The position numbers were made by a program, and so were the translations under genes. This document shows positions 43,576 through 52,466 of a stretch of 52,552 bases of DNA, one piece after another. The stretch is from positions 1-52,552 of the forward strand of contig CAIYUO010000062.1 in assembly GCA_903929425.1 (NCBI GenBank), given 5' to 3'. The first letter of the stretch is position 1; each line of letters begins with the position of its first letter. The DNA is from an uncultured Bacteroidota bacterium. GTDB taxonomy: Bacteria > Bacteroidota > Bacteroidia > Chitinophagales > Chitinophagaceae. The notes beneath the pieces were generated by a model. That model had not been told where the DNA came from and ran no database searches. It saw only the letters and a list, made by a program, of their open reading frames with translations.

Positions 43576-44838
43576 ATGTTAAATTCTTTTGTTTATTGGC
43601 GTGCCACACACCCATTAGTTTTTATTTCAGTTCACTTACTATTCGGATTAGGCATTGCATCTATTTTACCTAAGTTCAAAAATGAAGAAGCATTTTACTT
43701 AGCGATTATAATACTAATCTTTTCCATTTTATACTTACTAATGGTAACACGTAAAAGCATAAAAGACGGATCATTGCCAATTTTAAATTCACTGTTATTA
43801 ATGAGTTGGGGGATTTGCATAAAGTGGGCATTCCAAACAAAAAATAATTTTCACATCCCCTACCCTGAAACTGCTATCATTCATGCCAGACAATGGATTA
43901 TTGAAAAGGTTGGTGAAAATATTAAAAATCAAGAAGCAAAAGGATTTTCACTTGCTATTTTGATTGGCAATAAATCAGATATGGATAAAATATTAGTAAA
44001 TGCTTACTTACAATTAGGCATTATTCATATAATAGCAATAAGTGGCATGCATTTAGAAATACTATTTAAAAACCTATCCAGGATAACAAAATTATTACCT
44101 CGACAAAAAATATTTTTATGGATGGAACTGCTGATACTGCTTTTGACGGTTTGGACTTATACATTCATAGCTTTTGGTAGCCCCTCCATAATTCGGGCAT
44201 CCCTGTTTTTTAGTATATATATCATAGGGAAATTTATGGAGACTCCTAGCTTTATGTTAAACACTATTGCAGCAGGTGTGCTGATGTTATTATTGTTTGA
44301 TCATGATAAAATTTCAAATATTGGCTTACAATTATCATATGCAGCAGTAATCGGGATACATATATTTTATAAGCCTTTTTATAATTTATTAACGATTGAC
44401 AACCCAATAATTCAATTTTTATGGAGCAATTGTTGTGTCAGTCTATCTGCTCAAATCGCAACATTGCCAATTCTTGCATTTCATTTTCATCAAATTGCGG
44501 GTTGGGTATTGGTAAGTAATTTTATAATGGTTCCCCTCAGTAATTTCATTTTATATGGATTAGGTATATTATTATTATTACCAACTAAATTTTCAATTGC
44601 TGCCTTTTGGGGTAGCTTAATTGAAAAATATATTCATTTTTTTAATGTATTTGTAACAAATTGGTTCAAGCAAACAAATGCTGGTAATGTGATAATTGAA
44701 ATGAACCATTTTGATATTATTATTTATTATGCAGTACTGCTATTTTTATATTTATGGCTTTATCTCAAGCAAACTATCTATTTAATATGGGTTTTAGCCT
44801 TTATATGCTTGTATGTGGTAATGAAGTTATTCAGCTAG
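43576..44838 (+). CDS. Core-only ComEC/Rec2-family protein
   Basis: A 420-residue membrane protein that contains the Competence domain of ComEC, the channel through which single-stranded DNA enters in transformation. The signature is IIHIIAISGMHLEILF (about residues 152-167), followed by helices including AFGSPSIIRASLFFSIYI and LQLSYAAVIGIHIFY. It is short: the DUF4131/OB-fold region normally between the first helices and this domain is absent, and there is no C-terminal metallo-beta-lactamase domain. The frame is intact. Whether it still takes up DNA is unclear. It lies 43 bases after the RsmI-like gene and 59 bases before purH. Confidence 0.85.
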   Translation: MLNSFVYWRATHPLVFISVHLLFGLGIASILPKFKNEEAFYLAIIILIFSILYLLMVTRKSIKDGSLPILNSLLLMSWGICIKWAFQTKNNFHIPYPETAIIHARQWIIEKVGENIKNQEAKGFSLAILIGNKSDMDKILVNAYLQLGIIHIIAISGMHLEILFKNLSRITKLLPRQKIFLWMELLILLLTVWTYTFIAFGSPSIIRASLFFSIYIIGKFMETPSFMLNTIAAGVLMLLLFDHDKISNIGLQLSYAAVIGIHIFYKPFYNLLTIDNPIIQFLWSNCCVSLSAQIATLPILAFHFHQIAGWVLVSNFIMVPLSNFILYGLGILLLLPTKFSIAAFWGSLIEKYIHFFNVFVTNWFKQTNAGNVIIEMNHFDIIIYYAVLLFLYLWLYLKQTIYLIWVLAFICLYVVMKLFS

Positions 44839-44886
44839 TCTCATTTTTTGTGGAAAATGTACTTGTCAAAAAAATATGGAAGGCGT

Positions 44887-44894
44887 TAACTTTG
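44887..44894 (+). promoter_or_regulatory. purH -7 box abutting its start codon
   Basis: TAACTTTG is a full consensus match and ends 3 bases before the purH ATG at 44898, predicting a leaderless mRNA. A TTG lies 21 bases upstream (44863-44865). Confidence 0.5.
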
Positions 44895-44897
44895 CCT

Positions 44898-46382
44898 ATG
44901 GAAAAGAAAATACAATCAGCCCTCATATCAGTATTCTATAAAGACGGCTTAGCACCCTTAGCAAAAACATTACATCAGTTAAATATTACCATTTACTCAA
45001 CTGGTGGAACACAAAAATTTTTAGAAGACTTAGGCATTCCTTGTATTGCAGTTGAATCGGTTACAGGATATCCGTCAATTTTAGGAGGTCGTGTTAAAAC
45101 ATTACACCCGTCCGTTTTTGGAGGCATATTAGGACGTCGGTATGAAGCACAGGATTTAGCTGAAATGGCACAATTTAAAATTCCTGAATTAGACTTAGTG
45201 ATTGTTGATTTATATCCTTTTGAGGAAACTTTAAGATCCACAGATGAAGAAAAATTAATCATTGAAAAAATTGATATTGGTGGTCCTTCCATGATTCGTG
45301 CTGCAGCAAAAAACTTTCGCGATTTAGTGGTTTTATCTGCAAAAGACGATTATCAAAAGCTAAATGATTTACTAATCGCTCAAAATGGAACAACCAGTTT
45401 AGAGCAGCGTAAAGCATTTGCAGCAAAGGCTTTTGAAGTAGTTATGCATTATGATATTGCCATTAGTAATTATTTTAATCCAGCGCAAGGTAAAATTTTA
45501 CGTTATGGCGAAAATCCACATCAAGTAGCCACCTTTTATGGTAATTTAGATAATTGGTTTACTCAATTAAACGGCAAAGAACTTTCATATAATAATCTAG
45601 TTGACGTTGATGCTGCGATTGCACTCATTGGCGACTTGTCAAAAACTAGTTTTGCCATTATCAAACACACCAATGTTTGTGGAGTCGCTCAACGAAATTC
45701 AGTATTTGAAAGTTGGACTGCTGCTTTAGCGGGTGATCCTGAAAGTGCTTTTGGAGGCGTATTGGTAACCAATGGAACTGTTGACAAAGCAACTGCAGAA
45801 GCGATTCAAGAAATTTTCTTTGAAGTATTAATAGCTCCAGCATTTGACGCTGAGGCGCTTACTATATTATCGTCAAAAAAGAATCGCATACTATTACAAA
45901 GTAAAAATGATATTGCCTTCAACCCCACACAAAAAAAATCAATATTGAATGGGTCTTTGGAGCAAGGTTTGGATACAGGCAATTATAGCAACTGGGATGA
46001 AGTTGGGGGAAGAGTATGCAGCGACAGTGAAAAGGAAGACCTTATTTTTGGGAATATTATTTGTAAGCATTTAAAAAGCAATGCCATTGCCTTAATCAAA
46101 AATAAACAATTGGTTGGCAAGGGTTGTGGTCAAACTTCCAGAGTTGACGCCCTAAGACACGCTATTGAAAAAGCAAAGCAATTTAATTTTGAATTAAAAG
46201 GAGCAGCATTGGCTTCTGATGCATTTTTCCCATTTGATGATTGTGTAAGAATAGCCCATGAAGAAGGTATTGAAGCATATATTCAACCAGGTGGATCCGT
46301 AAGAGACAAAGACAGCATCGCTTATTGTGTTGAAAATGGACTCGCCATGGTGATGACACAGTTAAGACACTTCAAACATTAA
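44898..46382 (+). CDS. purH: Bifunctional AICAR formyltransferase/IMP cyclohydrolase
   Basis: A 494-residue enzyme for the last two steps of purine synthesis, AICAR to FAICAR to IMP. The N-terminal MGS-like cyclohydrolase domain has YSTGGTQKFLEDLGI and GGRVKTLHPSVFGGIL; the C-terminal formyltransferase domain has FAIIKHTNVCGVAQ with the Lys-His catalytic pair, LRYGENPHQVA, and SDAFFPFDDCVRIA. The start at 44898 (MEKKIQSALISVF) is chosen; an in-frame TTG at 44754 lies inside comEC and would translate the promoter. It makes IMP, while Ade upstream feeds hypoxanthine salvage. EamA follows after 10 bases. Confidence 0.96.
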   Translation: MEKKIQSALISVFYKDGLAPLAKTLHQLNITIYSTGGTQKFLEDLGIPCIAVESVTGYPSILGGRVKTLHPSVFGGILGRRYEAQDLAEMAQFKIPELDLVIVDLYPFEETLRSTDEEKLIIEKIDIGGPSMIRAAAKNFRDLVVLSAKDDYQKLNDLLIAQNGTTSLEQRKAFAAKAFEVVMHYDIAISNYFNPAQGKILRYGENPHQVATFYGNLDNWFTQLNGKELSYNNLVDVDAAIALIGDLSKTSFAIIKHTNVCGVAQRNSVFESWTAALAGDPESAFGGVLVTNGTVDKATAEAIQEIFFEVLIAPAFDAEALTILSSKKNRILLQSKNDIAFNPTQKKSILNGSLEQGLDTGNYSNWDEVGGRVCSDSEKEDLIFGNIICKHLKSNAIALIKNKQLVGKGCGQTSRVDALRHAIEKAKQFNFELKGAALASDAFFPFDDCVRIAHEEGIEAYIQPGGSVRDKDSIAYCVENGLAMVMTQLRHFKH

Positions 46383-46392
46383 TTGAACCTAA

Positions 46393-47319
46393 ATGTCTCA
46401 TCAAAAAAAAGCATACCTAGCGCTATCTGTTACAAGTATTGTATGGGGTACTACTTGGGTTGCTAGCAAGATGGGCGTAAAACACATGCCTGCTTTTGAA
46501 TTGGCAAGTATAAGACAATTTTTAGGGGGTAGTATTTATGTGTTATTTTTTTTAATGAAGGGCGAGAAATTACCAACGGGAAAACAATTTTTGTGGCTAA
46601 TTCCAATGGCTTTCTTAATGTTTGTAAGTGCTAATGGAATTGCAACCTATGGTCTTCAATTTATAACAAGCGGACTTGCAGCATTAATTGCTGCTTTGTA
46701 TCCTTTATCGGTTGTTTTAATTGAACGATTTTATTTTAAGGCCATCAAAATCACATTACCCACCATAATTGGATTATTACTAGGGTTGTTAGGGATTGGC
46801 TTTATTTTTTATAAGGACAGTTTACAAGCGCATGGTACTAATTATTTATTGGGTGTGGGGCTTTCTATGTTTGCGATGATATGTTGGAGCGTAGGATCAA
46901 TATTAATTGCAAGAAATAAAATAAACATGAATGCCTATAATTCAATTGGTTGGCAAATGTTAATTAGTGCATGTTGTATGGGCTTGTACACAATATATAG
47001 TGGTAATTATATTAGCCTATTTGAAATTCCTGCTGTTGCCTGGGGAGCCATTATTTACATGGTTATTGGAGGTTCCATATTTGCATTTATTTCCTTTATT
47101 TATAGTATGAAACATTTGCATCCAGCCATTGCATCTTTATATGCATATATCAATCCAATAGTTGCCATCTGGGTAGGTTCACTATTACTAGGCGAAAAAA
47201 TGACATGGAATAGTATTTTGGGTACAATATGCACCTTAATAGGTGTTTACCTTGTAAACAGAAGTTTGAAAAATCAAAAAGATCCGGTAAGCGCTGTAGC
47301 TGATGCTGATGGAATGTAA
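46393..47319 (+). CDS. EamA-family (DMT) transporter
   Basis: A 308-residue inner-membrane transporter with ten predicted helices in two EamA repeats. The first repeat begins VWGTTWVASKMGVKHMPAFE (about residues 19-38); the second ends IVAIWVGSLLLGEKMTWNSI, the hallmark GE motif of this family. Substrates of relatives include amino acids, purines and sugars; none can be assigned here. It is 10 bases after purH, and its stop is 5 bases from the stop of the convergent lutB. Confidence 0.9.
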   Translation: MSHQKKAYLALSVTSIVWGTTWVASKMGVKHMPAFELASIRQFLGGSIYVLFFLMKGEKLPTGKQFLWLIPMAFLMFVSANGIATYGLQFITSGLAALIAALYPLSVVLIERFYFKAIKITLPTIIGLLLGLLGIGFIFYKDSLQAHGTNYLLGVGLSMFAMICWSVGSILIARNKINMNAYNSIGWQMLISACCMGLYTIYSGNYISLFEIPAVAWGAIIYMVIGGSIFAFISFIYSMKHLHPAIASLYAYINPIVAIWVGSLLLGEKMTWNSILGTICTLIGVYLVNRSLKNQKDPVSAVADADGM

Positions 47320-47324
47320 TTAAA

Positions 47325-48713
47325 CTAGTTAGCCTTATTTTTATTTTGCGCTGTCCAAAGTTGATTAAACGTTTTAGTTGAAAAGCTTAAATCAGCTCTC
47401 TGTGCAGTCCAAGCTTTAAACATTTTATTAATCACCCAGTTTTTAATAGTTGCATTACCTTGATTCATTAAGCGTCGACTTAGAGAACTTTGCTTCCAAA
47501 TTTTCCACGCAAATTTTTCACTAAAATCACTTTCACCTGAAACCACTGACGCTCTTCTATTTTCTAGTAAAAGTTCATGTAAATTAATTCGAACTGGACA
47601 AACATCCGTACAATTACCACATAAACTGGACGCATAACTTAAATGTTTGTAATCATGCATTCCTCTTAAATGAGGAGTAATCACGCTCCCAATTGGACCA
47701 CTATAAGTTGTATCATAGGAATGTCCACCAATATTTTTATAAATGGGGCAAGCATTTAAACAGGAGCCGCATCTGATACAATAAAGCGCCTCTCTTGCTT
47801 TTGCATTTGCCAACAATTCGGTTCGACCATTATCAAGCAAAATAACATACATTTCTTCAGGACCATCTACCTCACCAGCTTGTCTTGGACCTGAAATGAT
47901 ACTGTTGTAAACAGTTACTTGTTGTCCGGTCCCATAGCTTGAAAGTAAAGGCCAAAATAATCCCAAGTCATGAATAGAAGGAATAACTTTTTCAATACCT
48001 ACAATCACGATATGTGTTTTTGGAATGGAAACAGAAAGTCTTGCATTTCCTTCGTTTTCAGTTAATGCAATCCCACCAATATCTGAAATGATAAAATTAG
48101 CTCCCGAAATTCCTATTTCAGCACCGGTATATTTTTGTCTTAAATTTCTCCTCGCTACTAAAGTTAGTTCCTCTGGTGTTAAATTAATATCGGTACCTAA
48201 TTTGTCAGCAAATAATTGAGCCACATCTTCCTTGCTTTTATGCATTGCTGGTGTTACAATATGATAAGGTGCTTCACCATCAAGTTGTTGTATGTATTCT
48301 CCTAAATCGGTTTCGACACTTTCCACCCCAATAGATTCTAAATATTTGTTTAAATGAATCTCCTCCGTCACCATGCTCTTACTTTTGACAATTGATTTAC
48401 ATTTTTTTTCTTCACAAATTTCACCAATATAATTCAATGCCTGTTCGCTATCCTCTGCCCAAATAACCTTAGCCCCTTTTTTGGTTATTTCTTCTTCAAA
48501 CTGAGTTAAGTAAAAATCTAAATGTTCTATAGCTTCCCACTTTTTATTTTTTGCTAATTCTCTTACCCTTTCTAAATCATCAAACTGTGATAATCCGACT
48601 GGTACAACCGAATTATATTTTCCAATATTGAAATTAATTTTACGTCTGTGTTCCAGGTCAAAAGCCTTGTCTGAACTTTTCGATAAAAATGAATCAGCAT
48701 AGATACTTCGCAT
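47325..48713 (-). CDS. lutB: LutB/LldF-type iron-sulfur lactate utilisation protein
   Basis: A 462-residue protein with a LUD domain (about residues 60-290, including YTGAEIGISGANFIISDIGG) and a C-terminal ferredoxin-like region with CIRCGSCLNACPIYKNIGGH and CGNCTDVCPVRINLHEL, two 4Fe-4S clusters. In Bacillus and other bacteria LutA, LutB and LutC together oxidise L-lactate to pyruvate. Here lutA and lutC are not adjacent; they may be elsewhere. It follows the DUF3109 gene by 4 bases, so the two form an operon. Confidence 0.9.
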   Translation of the reverse strand: MRSIYADSFLSKSSDKAFDLEHRRKINFNIGKYNSVVPVGLSQFDDLERVRELAKNKKWEAIEHLDFYLTQFEEEITKKGAKVIWAEDSEQALNYIGEICEEKKCKSIVKSKSMVTEEIHLNKYLESIGVESVETDLGEYIQQLDGEAPYHIVTPAMHKSKEDVAQLFADKLGTDINLTPEELTLVARRNLRQKYTGAEIGISGANFIISDIGGIALTENEGNARLSVSIPKTHIVIVGIEKVIPSIHDLGLFWPLLSSYGTGQQVTVYNSIISGPRQAGEVDGPEEMYVILLDNGRTELLANAKAREALYCIRCGSCLNACPIYKNIGGHSYDTTYSGPIGSVITPHLRGMHDYKHLSYASSLCGNCTDVCPVRINLHELLLENRRASVVSGESDFSEKFAWKIWKQSSLSRRLMNQGNATIKNWVINKMFKAWTAQRADLSFSTKTFNQLWTAQNKNKAN

Positions 48714-48717
48714 AAAA

Positions 48718-49302
48718 TTATTTTTTTAATAGGTGTTTTGCTGATGCATCTAATGCATTATAAAATTCCTCACCATATTTTCTAGTAATCGATTCTTTTA
48801 AAAACACATATGCTGGCACTTTTAATTTAACACCTAAGGAACATGCAGCAGCGCATAAATCTTCTCTTGGTTCGTAATTCAAGTATTCTACGTTTGGATC
48901 AGATTTACTTTTTGTAATTTTTATAGGGAACAAATGACAACTAATTGGTTTTTTCCATGGTATTTTACCATCATTATAAGCTTGTTCAAAAGCACACTTA
49001 ATAATTCCCTTTTCGTCTTTAAAACCATAAGCACATATTTCGCCATTAATGGTAGGTGTTACCCATCCAAATTCTCGATCGTATAAAAATTGTCCAACTT
49101 GTTTTACTTCCTTAATGCCTTCCTTTGTCATATAAGGCTCAACTACATAATAATAGTCCTTTATGAAGTCCTTTTCATTATTTTCCAAGGGAGCACCGGC
49201 ATCGCCGTCCTCGCAGCAGCCACCTTTACACTTTGCTAAATCACATACAAATTGCTCCTCCACTACCTCATCACTCACTAATACTGAATCAATAATAATC
49301 AT
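48718..49302 (-). CDS. DUF3109-family cysteine-rich protein
   Basis: A 194-residue protein of the DUF3109 family, common in Bacteroidota. The N-terminal cysteine cluster is FVCDLAKCKGGCCEDGDAG (residues about 18-36), with further cysteines in GEICAYGF, IIKCAFEQA, ISCHLFPIKI and EDLCAAACSLG. The pattern resembles YkgJ/FliB-like metal-binding domains, so an iron-sulfur or zinc site is likely. The function is unknown. It leads a two-gene operon with lutB and has a -7 box 16 bases before its ATG. Confidence 0.88.
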   Translation of the reverse strand: MIIIDSVLVSDEVVEEQFVCDLAKCKGGCCEDGDAGAPLENNEKDFIKDYYYVVEPYMTKEGIKEVKQVGQFLYDREFGWVTPTINGEICAYGFKDEKGIIKCAFEQAYNDGKIPWKKPISCHLFPIKITKSKSDPNVEYLNYEPREDLCAAACSLGVKLKVPAYVFLKESITRKYGEEFYNALDASAKHLLKK

Positions 49303-49318
49303 ACTTAAAATTATGTTG

Positions 49319-49326
49319 TAAAGATA
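49319..49326 (-). promoter_or_regulatory. Candidate -7 box for the DUF3109-lutB operon
   Basis: TATCTTTA on the minus strand, one mismatch from consensus, 16 bases before the DUF3109 ATG. It directly follows the gldD terminator. Confidence 0.4.
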
Positions 49327-49327
49327 A

Positions 49328-49350
49328 GAAAAAAATGCGGCGCATTTTTT
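49328..49350 (-). terminator. Terminator after gldD
   Basis: AAAAAATGC (49330-49338) pairs with GCATTTTTT (49342-49350) around the 3-base loop GGC. Read on the minus strand it ends in a T-run 58 bases beyond the gldD stop. The stem is mostly A-T, so it may be weak. Confidence 0.6.
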
Positions 49351-49408
49351 GATGTGTGGTAAAGTATATGCATCTTTTGATTTTGTTAAGGATAAAACAT
49401 AAGATTAC

Positions 49409-49996
49409 CTATTGCCACTTAAACGTATTTACCAAATGGGTAAGATCCTTTAAAAGAAAAGCATTTATAGGTGCTAAAGAATCTTCATTTGGAGTAGTAT
49501 CAAAATATAAAGCCCCTCTAAAAAAATGGTGTACAGAATCCGTTAAAAAAAACTGATAATTAGTTGCCACATCGCCGCCTATATGAAAAAAAACACCCTT
49601 TACCCCATTTTGGGTTGTAAAAACAGAGTCCTCAATCATATTGGCTTTCATATTGTGGTTATTTGCAAAAGTATAGGCATCCTTTATAAGCTCATTTATT
49701 TGATTCGGTTTTATGTTATTATAACTAACATAAATGGTGGCGTTATTATGGGGGAAATTAATGTTAAGCCACCCCTTAGTTTGCGCATAGTCACCAAAAT
49801 AATTAATTTTTCGATCAATTTGAGCATATACCGGGTACTCGAAAGTATAGGCTGCATTATGGTCATTAAATAATTGATACTTTTTTGCTGGAAAATTGAT
49901 TTTTTCATACCCTTTTTGTTTAGGCAAATAAGGGCTATTACAGGATATCAAAATTAAACAAAATGAAGAAAATAAAATAAGTCCAATTTTAAACAT
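49409..49996 (-). CDS. gldD: Gliding-motility/T9SS-associated lipoprotein GldD
   Basis: A 195-residue lipoprotein; the signal peptide ends in LILISC with the lipid-bearing Cys19. The body matches GldD: NSPYLPKQKGYEKINFPAKK, then YTFEYPVYAQID, INFPHNNATIYVSYN and VFFHIGGDVATNYQFFLTDS. GldD is needed for gliding in Flavobacterium and for assembly of the type IX secretion machinery; genomes of non-gliding Bacteroidota also keep it. It overlaps gldE by 8 bases, so the two are translated together. Confidence 0.9.
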   Translation of the reverse strand: MFKIGLILFSSFCLILISCNSPYLPKQKGYEKINFPAKKYQLFNDHNAAYTFEYPVYAQIDRKINYFGDYAQTKGWLNINFPHNNATIYVSYNNIKPNQINELIKDAYTFANNHNMKANMIEDSVFTTQNGVKGVFFHIGGDVATNYQFFLTDSVHHFFRGALYFDTTPNEDSLAPINAFLLKDLTHLVNTFKWQ

Positions 49997-51344
49997 TTTC
50001 AGTTGTAATTACAGGTTGGGGATTAATAATTAACTGAATTTTTTGAATTCTATTTTTTTGAATTTCCATCACCGTGAAACTAAACTGTTTATATTTTACC
50101 ACTTGTTGTACCATTGGAAATTCGCCTGCCAGTTCCAAAAATAATCCGGCAACAGTATCACTTTCACCCTTCACTGAATCAAAATAATTTGTTGAAGTTT
50201 CAATGTAGTTGCATAAATCATTGATGGTTGTTTTGCCTTCAACTATATAATGAAACTCATCAATTTTTTTGATCATTGATTCCTCCTCATCAAATTCGTC
50301 TTTAATATCTCCTACAATTTCTTCTAAAATATCTTCCAATGTAATGATACCACTTGTACCTCCGAACTCATCAACTACAATAGCAAAGTGAATTCTTTTT
50401 GATTGGAAATCTTTCAACAAATCTTCGATCATTTTTTGTTCATGAACGAAAAATGCAGGTCTGATTAATAGTTCCCATTTATAATTTGCTGGCTCATCAA
50501 TATGAGGTAAAACGTCTTTTGTATGAATCATGCCCACAATGCTATCCAAGTCCTCTTTAAATACTGGAAACCTACTATAGTTATATTCTTTAATGTGGTC
50601 TAATAACTCATTAAACTCAATGGCTTCTTCAACACCATAAACATCTAACCTAGTTTTCATGATTTGCTTAACCGAAATATTACCAAATTTGACAATGCCT
50701 TTTAATATTTTCTTTTCATTTTCTTGCTGATTAGGCGAAGTTGTCAAATCAATGGCATGGTCTAATTCCTCCATGCTATAAGTAGCCCCAAAATTTTTCT
50801 TGGCTAGTTTACTTTCAATAACATTAGTATACTTGACCATGATTGAACTTGGCCATGAAAAAATAAAATAAACCACCTGTATGATACCGCCAAAGTCTTG
50901 CGCAAATCGAATATTATTTTGGGTAGCCATTACTTTTGGTAATATCTCGCCAAAAAATAATAATAGTAAAGTAACTGCAACAACTTTAACAATAAATTCA
51001 AAGCCGGGAATGTTAATTTGATCAAAAACAAATAAATCGTTTATTAAAATATTGGCAATTAAAATAATGCAAATATTAATAAAGCTATTTGCAATAAGCA
51101 TCGATGTGAGTAATTTTTTCGGATCCTCCAATAAGTTCACAATGCGCTTTAATGTTTTATTTTGCTTTGTTTTTAAATTTTGTATATCCTTAAAGGATAA
51201 TGAAAAAAAGGCAACTTCGGAACCAGCAATTGAAAACGAAAAAAATAAAAGTAAACACATTAGCAAAATCAAGAAGGCATCTTGCTGAATGGGTGCAAAG
51301 CTATTTGTAGTTAAAAGAAGTATGTTACTCGAATGATATTCCAA
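49989..51344 (-). CDS. gldE: Gliding-motility-associated CNNM/CorC-type membrane protein GldE
   Basis: A 451-residue protein with the HlyC/CorC plan: about three to four membrane helices in residues 20-140 (CLLLFFSFSIAGSEVAFFSL opens the DUF21/CNNM domain), two CBS domains around 215-330 (YNYSRFPVFKEDLDSIVGMI and HFAIVVDEFGGTSGIITLED), and a CorC-type C-terminal domain. It is the GldE ortholog, supported by gldD next to it. The start is TTG at 51344; the only ATG further in lies inside the first helix and is less likely. A TAACTTTC box lies 19 bases upstream. The gene follows mutY by 45 bases. Confidence 0.88.
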   Translation of the reverse strand: MEYHSSNILLLTTNSFAPIQQDAFLILLMCLLLFFSFSIAGSEVAFFSLSFKDIQNLKTKQNKTLKRIVNLLEDPKKLLTSMLIANSFINICIILIANILINDLFVFDQINIPGFEFIVKVVAVTLLLLFFGEILPKVMATQNNIRFAQDFGGIIQVVYFIFSWPSSIMVKYTNVIESKLAKKNFGATYSMEELDHAIDLTTSPNQQENEKKILKGIVKFGNISVKQIMKTRLDVYGVEEAIEFNELLDHIKEYNYSRFPVFKEDLDSIVGMIHTKDVLPHIDEPANYKWELLIRPAFFVHEQKMIEDLLKDFQSKRIHFAIVVDEFGGTSGIITLEDILEEIVGDIKDEFDEEESMIKKIDEFHYIVEGKTTINDLCNYIETSTNYFDSVKGESDTVAGLFLELAGEFPMVQQVVKYKQFSFTVMEIQKNRIQKIQLIINPQPVITTENV

Positions 51345-51389
51345 TTTGGGATTATTTGCAGTGGAAAGTTACCACTAATATGAGACAAT

Positions 51390-52463
51390 TTACGATTGAA
51401 AATAGTTTTGTTCCGCTAAAAAATTATTAATTGTTTTAGGAAAAGCTAATTTTTTCAAAGATTTGATGGCAGTCCAATTCCCATTTTCAAAAACTTTAGC
51501 GATACTATTTAATTCAATAATGTGAAATCGAACTAATAACTGTTGGTGAGTAAGCATTTGAGTATATACTTTTGCGGGCTGTTTTAAATTAACTAATTGC
51601 ATATCAAGCATTAATTGATGGGATAGTATTTGATCGTAAAATTGAGTATCCATTTTTACAAGCTTATCGTTTTCAACTAAATAAAATTGAAATAACCCAG
51701 CCCAGATATCACCCATTTCTCTTTTTTGAATCAATACTTTATTCCCTAATTTGAAACAAAAAAAATCAAAATATCTGTTTTTTCGTTGAATCACTTTTTC
51801 CTTAATGGGCAATTGACCTACTTTATTTAATGTATAAGCATTACAAGATGAACGCATGATACATTCAGCACATAATGGAGCCATTGGTTTACAAACAGTT
51901 GCTCCAAAGTCCATGAGTGCCTGATTATAAATACCCGCCTTTTTTTTAGCTAAATTATCAATAGCAATTTTATTAAATTGGATTTGTCCTTTCTTTGTAT
52001 CAATTGGTGTATGAATACCAAAATACCTTGAAAAAACCCGATACACATTTCCATCAACTACAGCATGTGGTTGATTATATGCAAAGGAAGCAATCGCAGC
52101 AGCTGTATAAGGACCCACGCCTTTTAAGGCAATTAAACCTTCATAAGTATTTGGAAAAACACCATTAAGCTCATGCACAATATACTTGGCAGTGAATAGC
52201 AAATTTCTGCATCGATTATAATAACCCAATCCCTCCCAAAGTTTAAATACATCATTTTCGTTGGCCTTTGCTAAATATTGAATAGTGGGATAGGTTTTAA
52301 TAAATTTTTCATAATATGCCCATCCTTGTTCAACCCTGGTTTGTTGTAAAATAATCTCACTCAACCATATTTTATAGGGCTCTTTTTCACCCTTCCATGG
52401 CATTGGGCGGTGATTAAAGTTTTTATCCCATTTTAGTAGTAAATCACAAAAAATAGTATTCAT
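51390..52463 (-). CDS. mutY: A/G-specific adenine DNA glycosylase MutY
   Basis: A 357-residue base-excision enzyme that removes adenine mispaired with 8-oxoguanine. The catalytic glutamate is E36 (WLSEIILQQTRVEQG), the helix-hairpin-helix GVGPYTAAAIASF is at 115-127, and the catalytic aspartate is D137 (VVDGNVYR). The 4Fe-4S ligands are C191, C198, C201 and C207 with the normal 6-2-5 spacing. The C-terminal 130 residues form the NUDIX-like 8-oxoG-reading domain. The start is the ATG at 52463; an in-frame TTG at 52472 is less likely, because it lies within the -7-like box. Confidence 0.95.
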   Translation of the reverse strand: MNTIFCDLLLKWDKNFNHRPMPWKGEKEPYKIWLSEIILQQTRVEQGWAYYEKFIKTYPTIQYLAKANENDVFKLWEGLGYYNRCRNLLFTAKYIVHELNGVFPNTYEGLIALKGVGPYTAAAIASFAYNQPHAVVDGNVYRVFSRYFGIHTPIDTKKGQIQFNKIAIDNLAKKKAGIYNQALMDFGATVCKPMAPLCAECIMRSSCNAYTLNKVGQLPIKEKVIQRKNRYFDFFCFKLGNKVLIQKREMGDIWAGLFQFYLVENDKLVKMDTQFYDQILSHQLMLDMQLVNLKQPAKVYTQMLTHQQLLVRFHIIELNSIAKVFENGNWTAIKSLKKLAFPKTINNFLAEQNYFQS

Positions 52464-52466
52464 GCT

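Noticed and set aside
44754..44897. Upstream in-frame TTG start for purH
   Set aside because: The added 48 residues would overlap the comEC 3' end, match no PurH N-terminus, and include the promoter.
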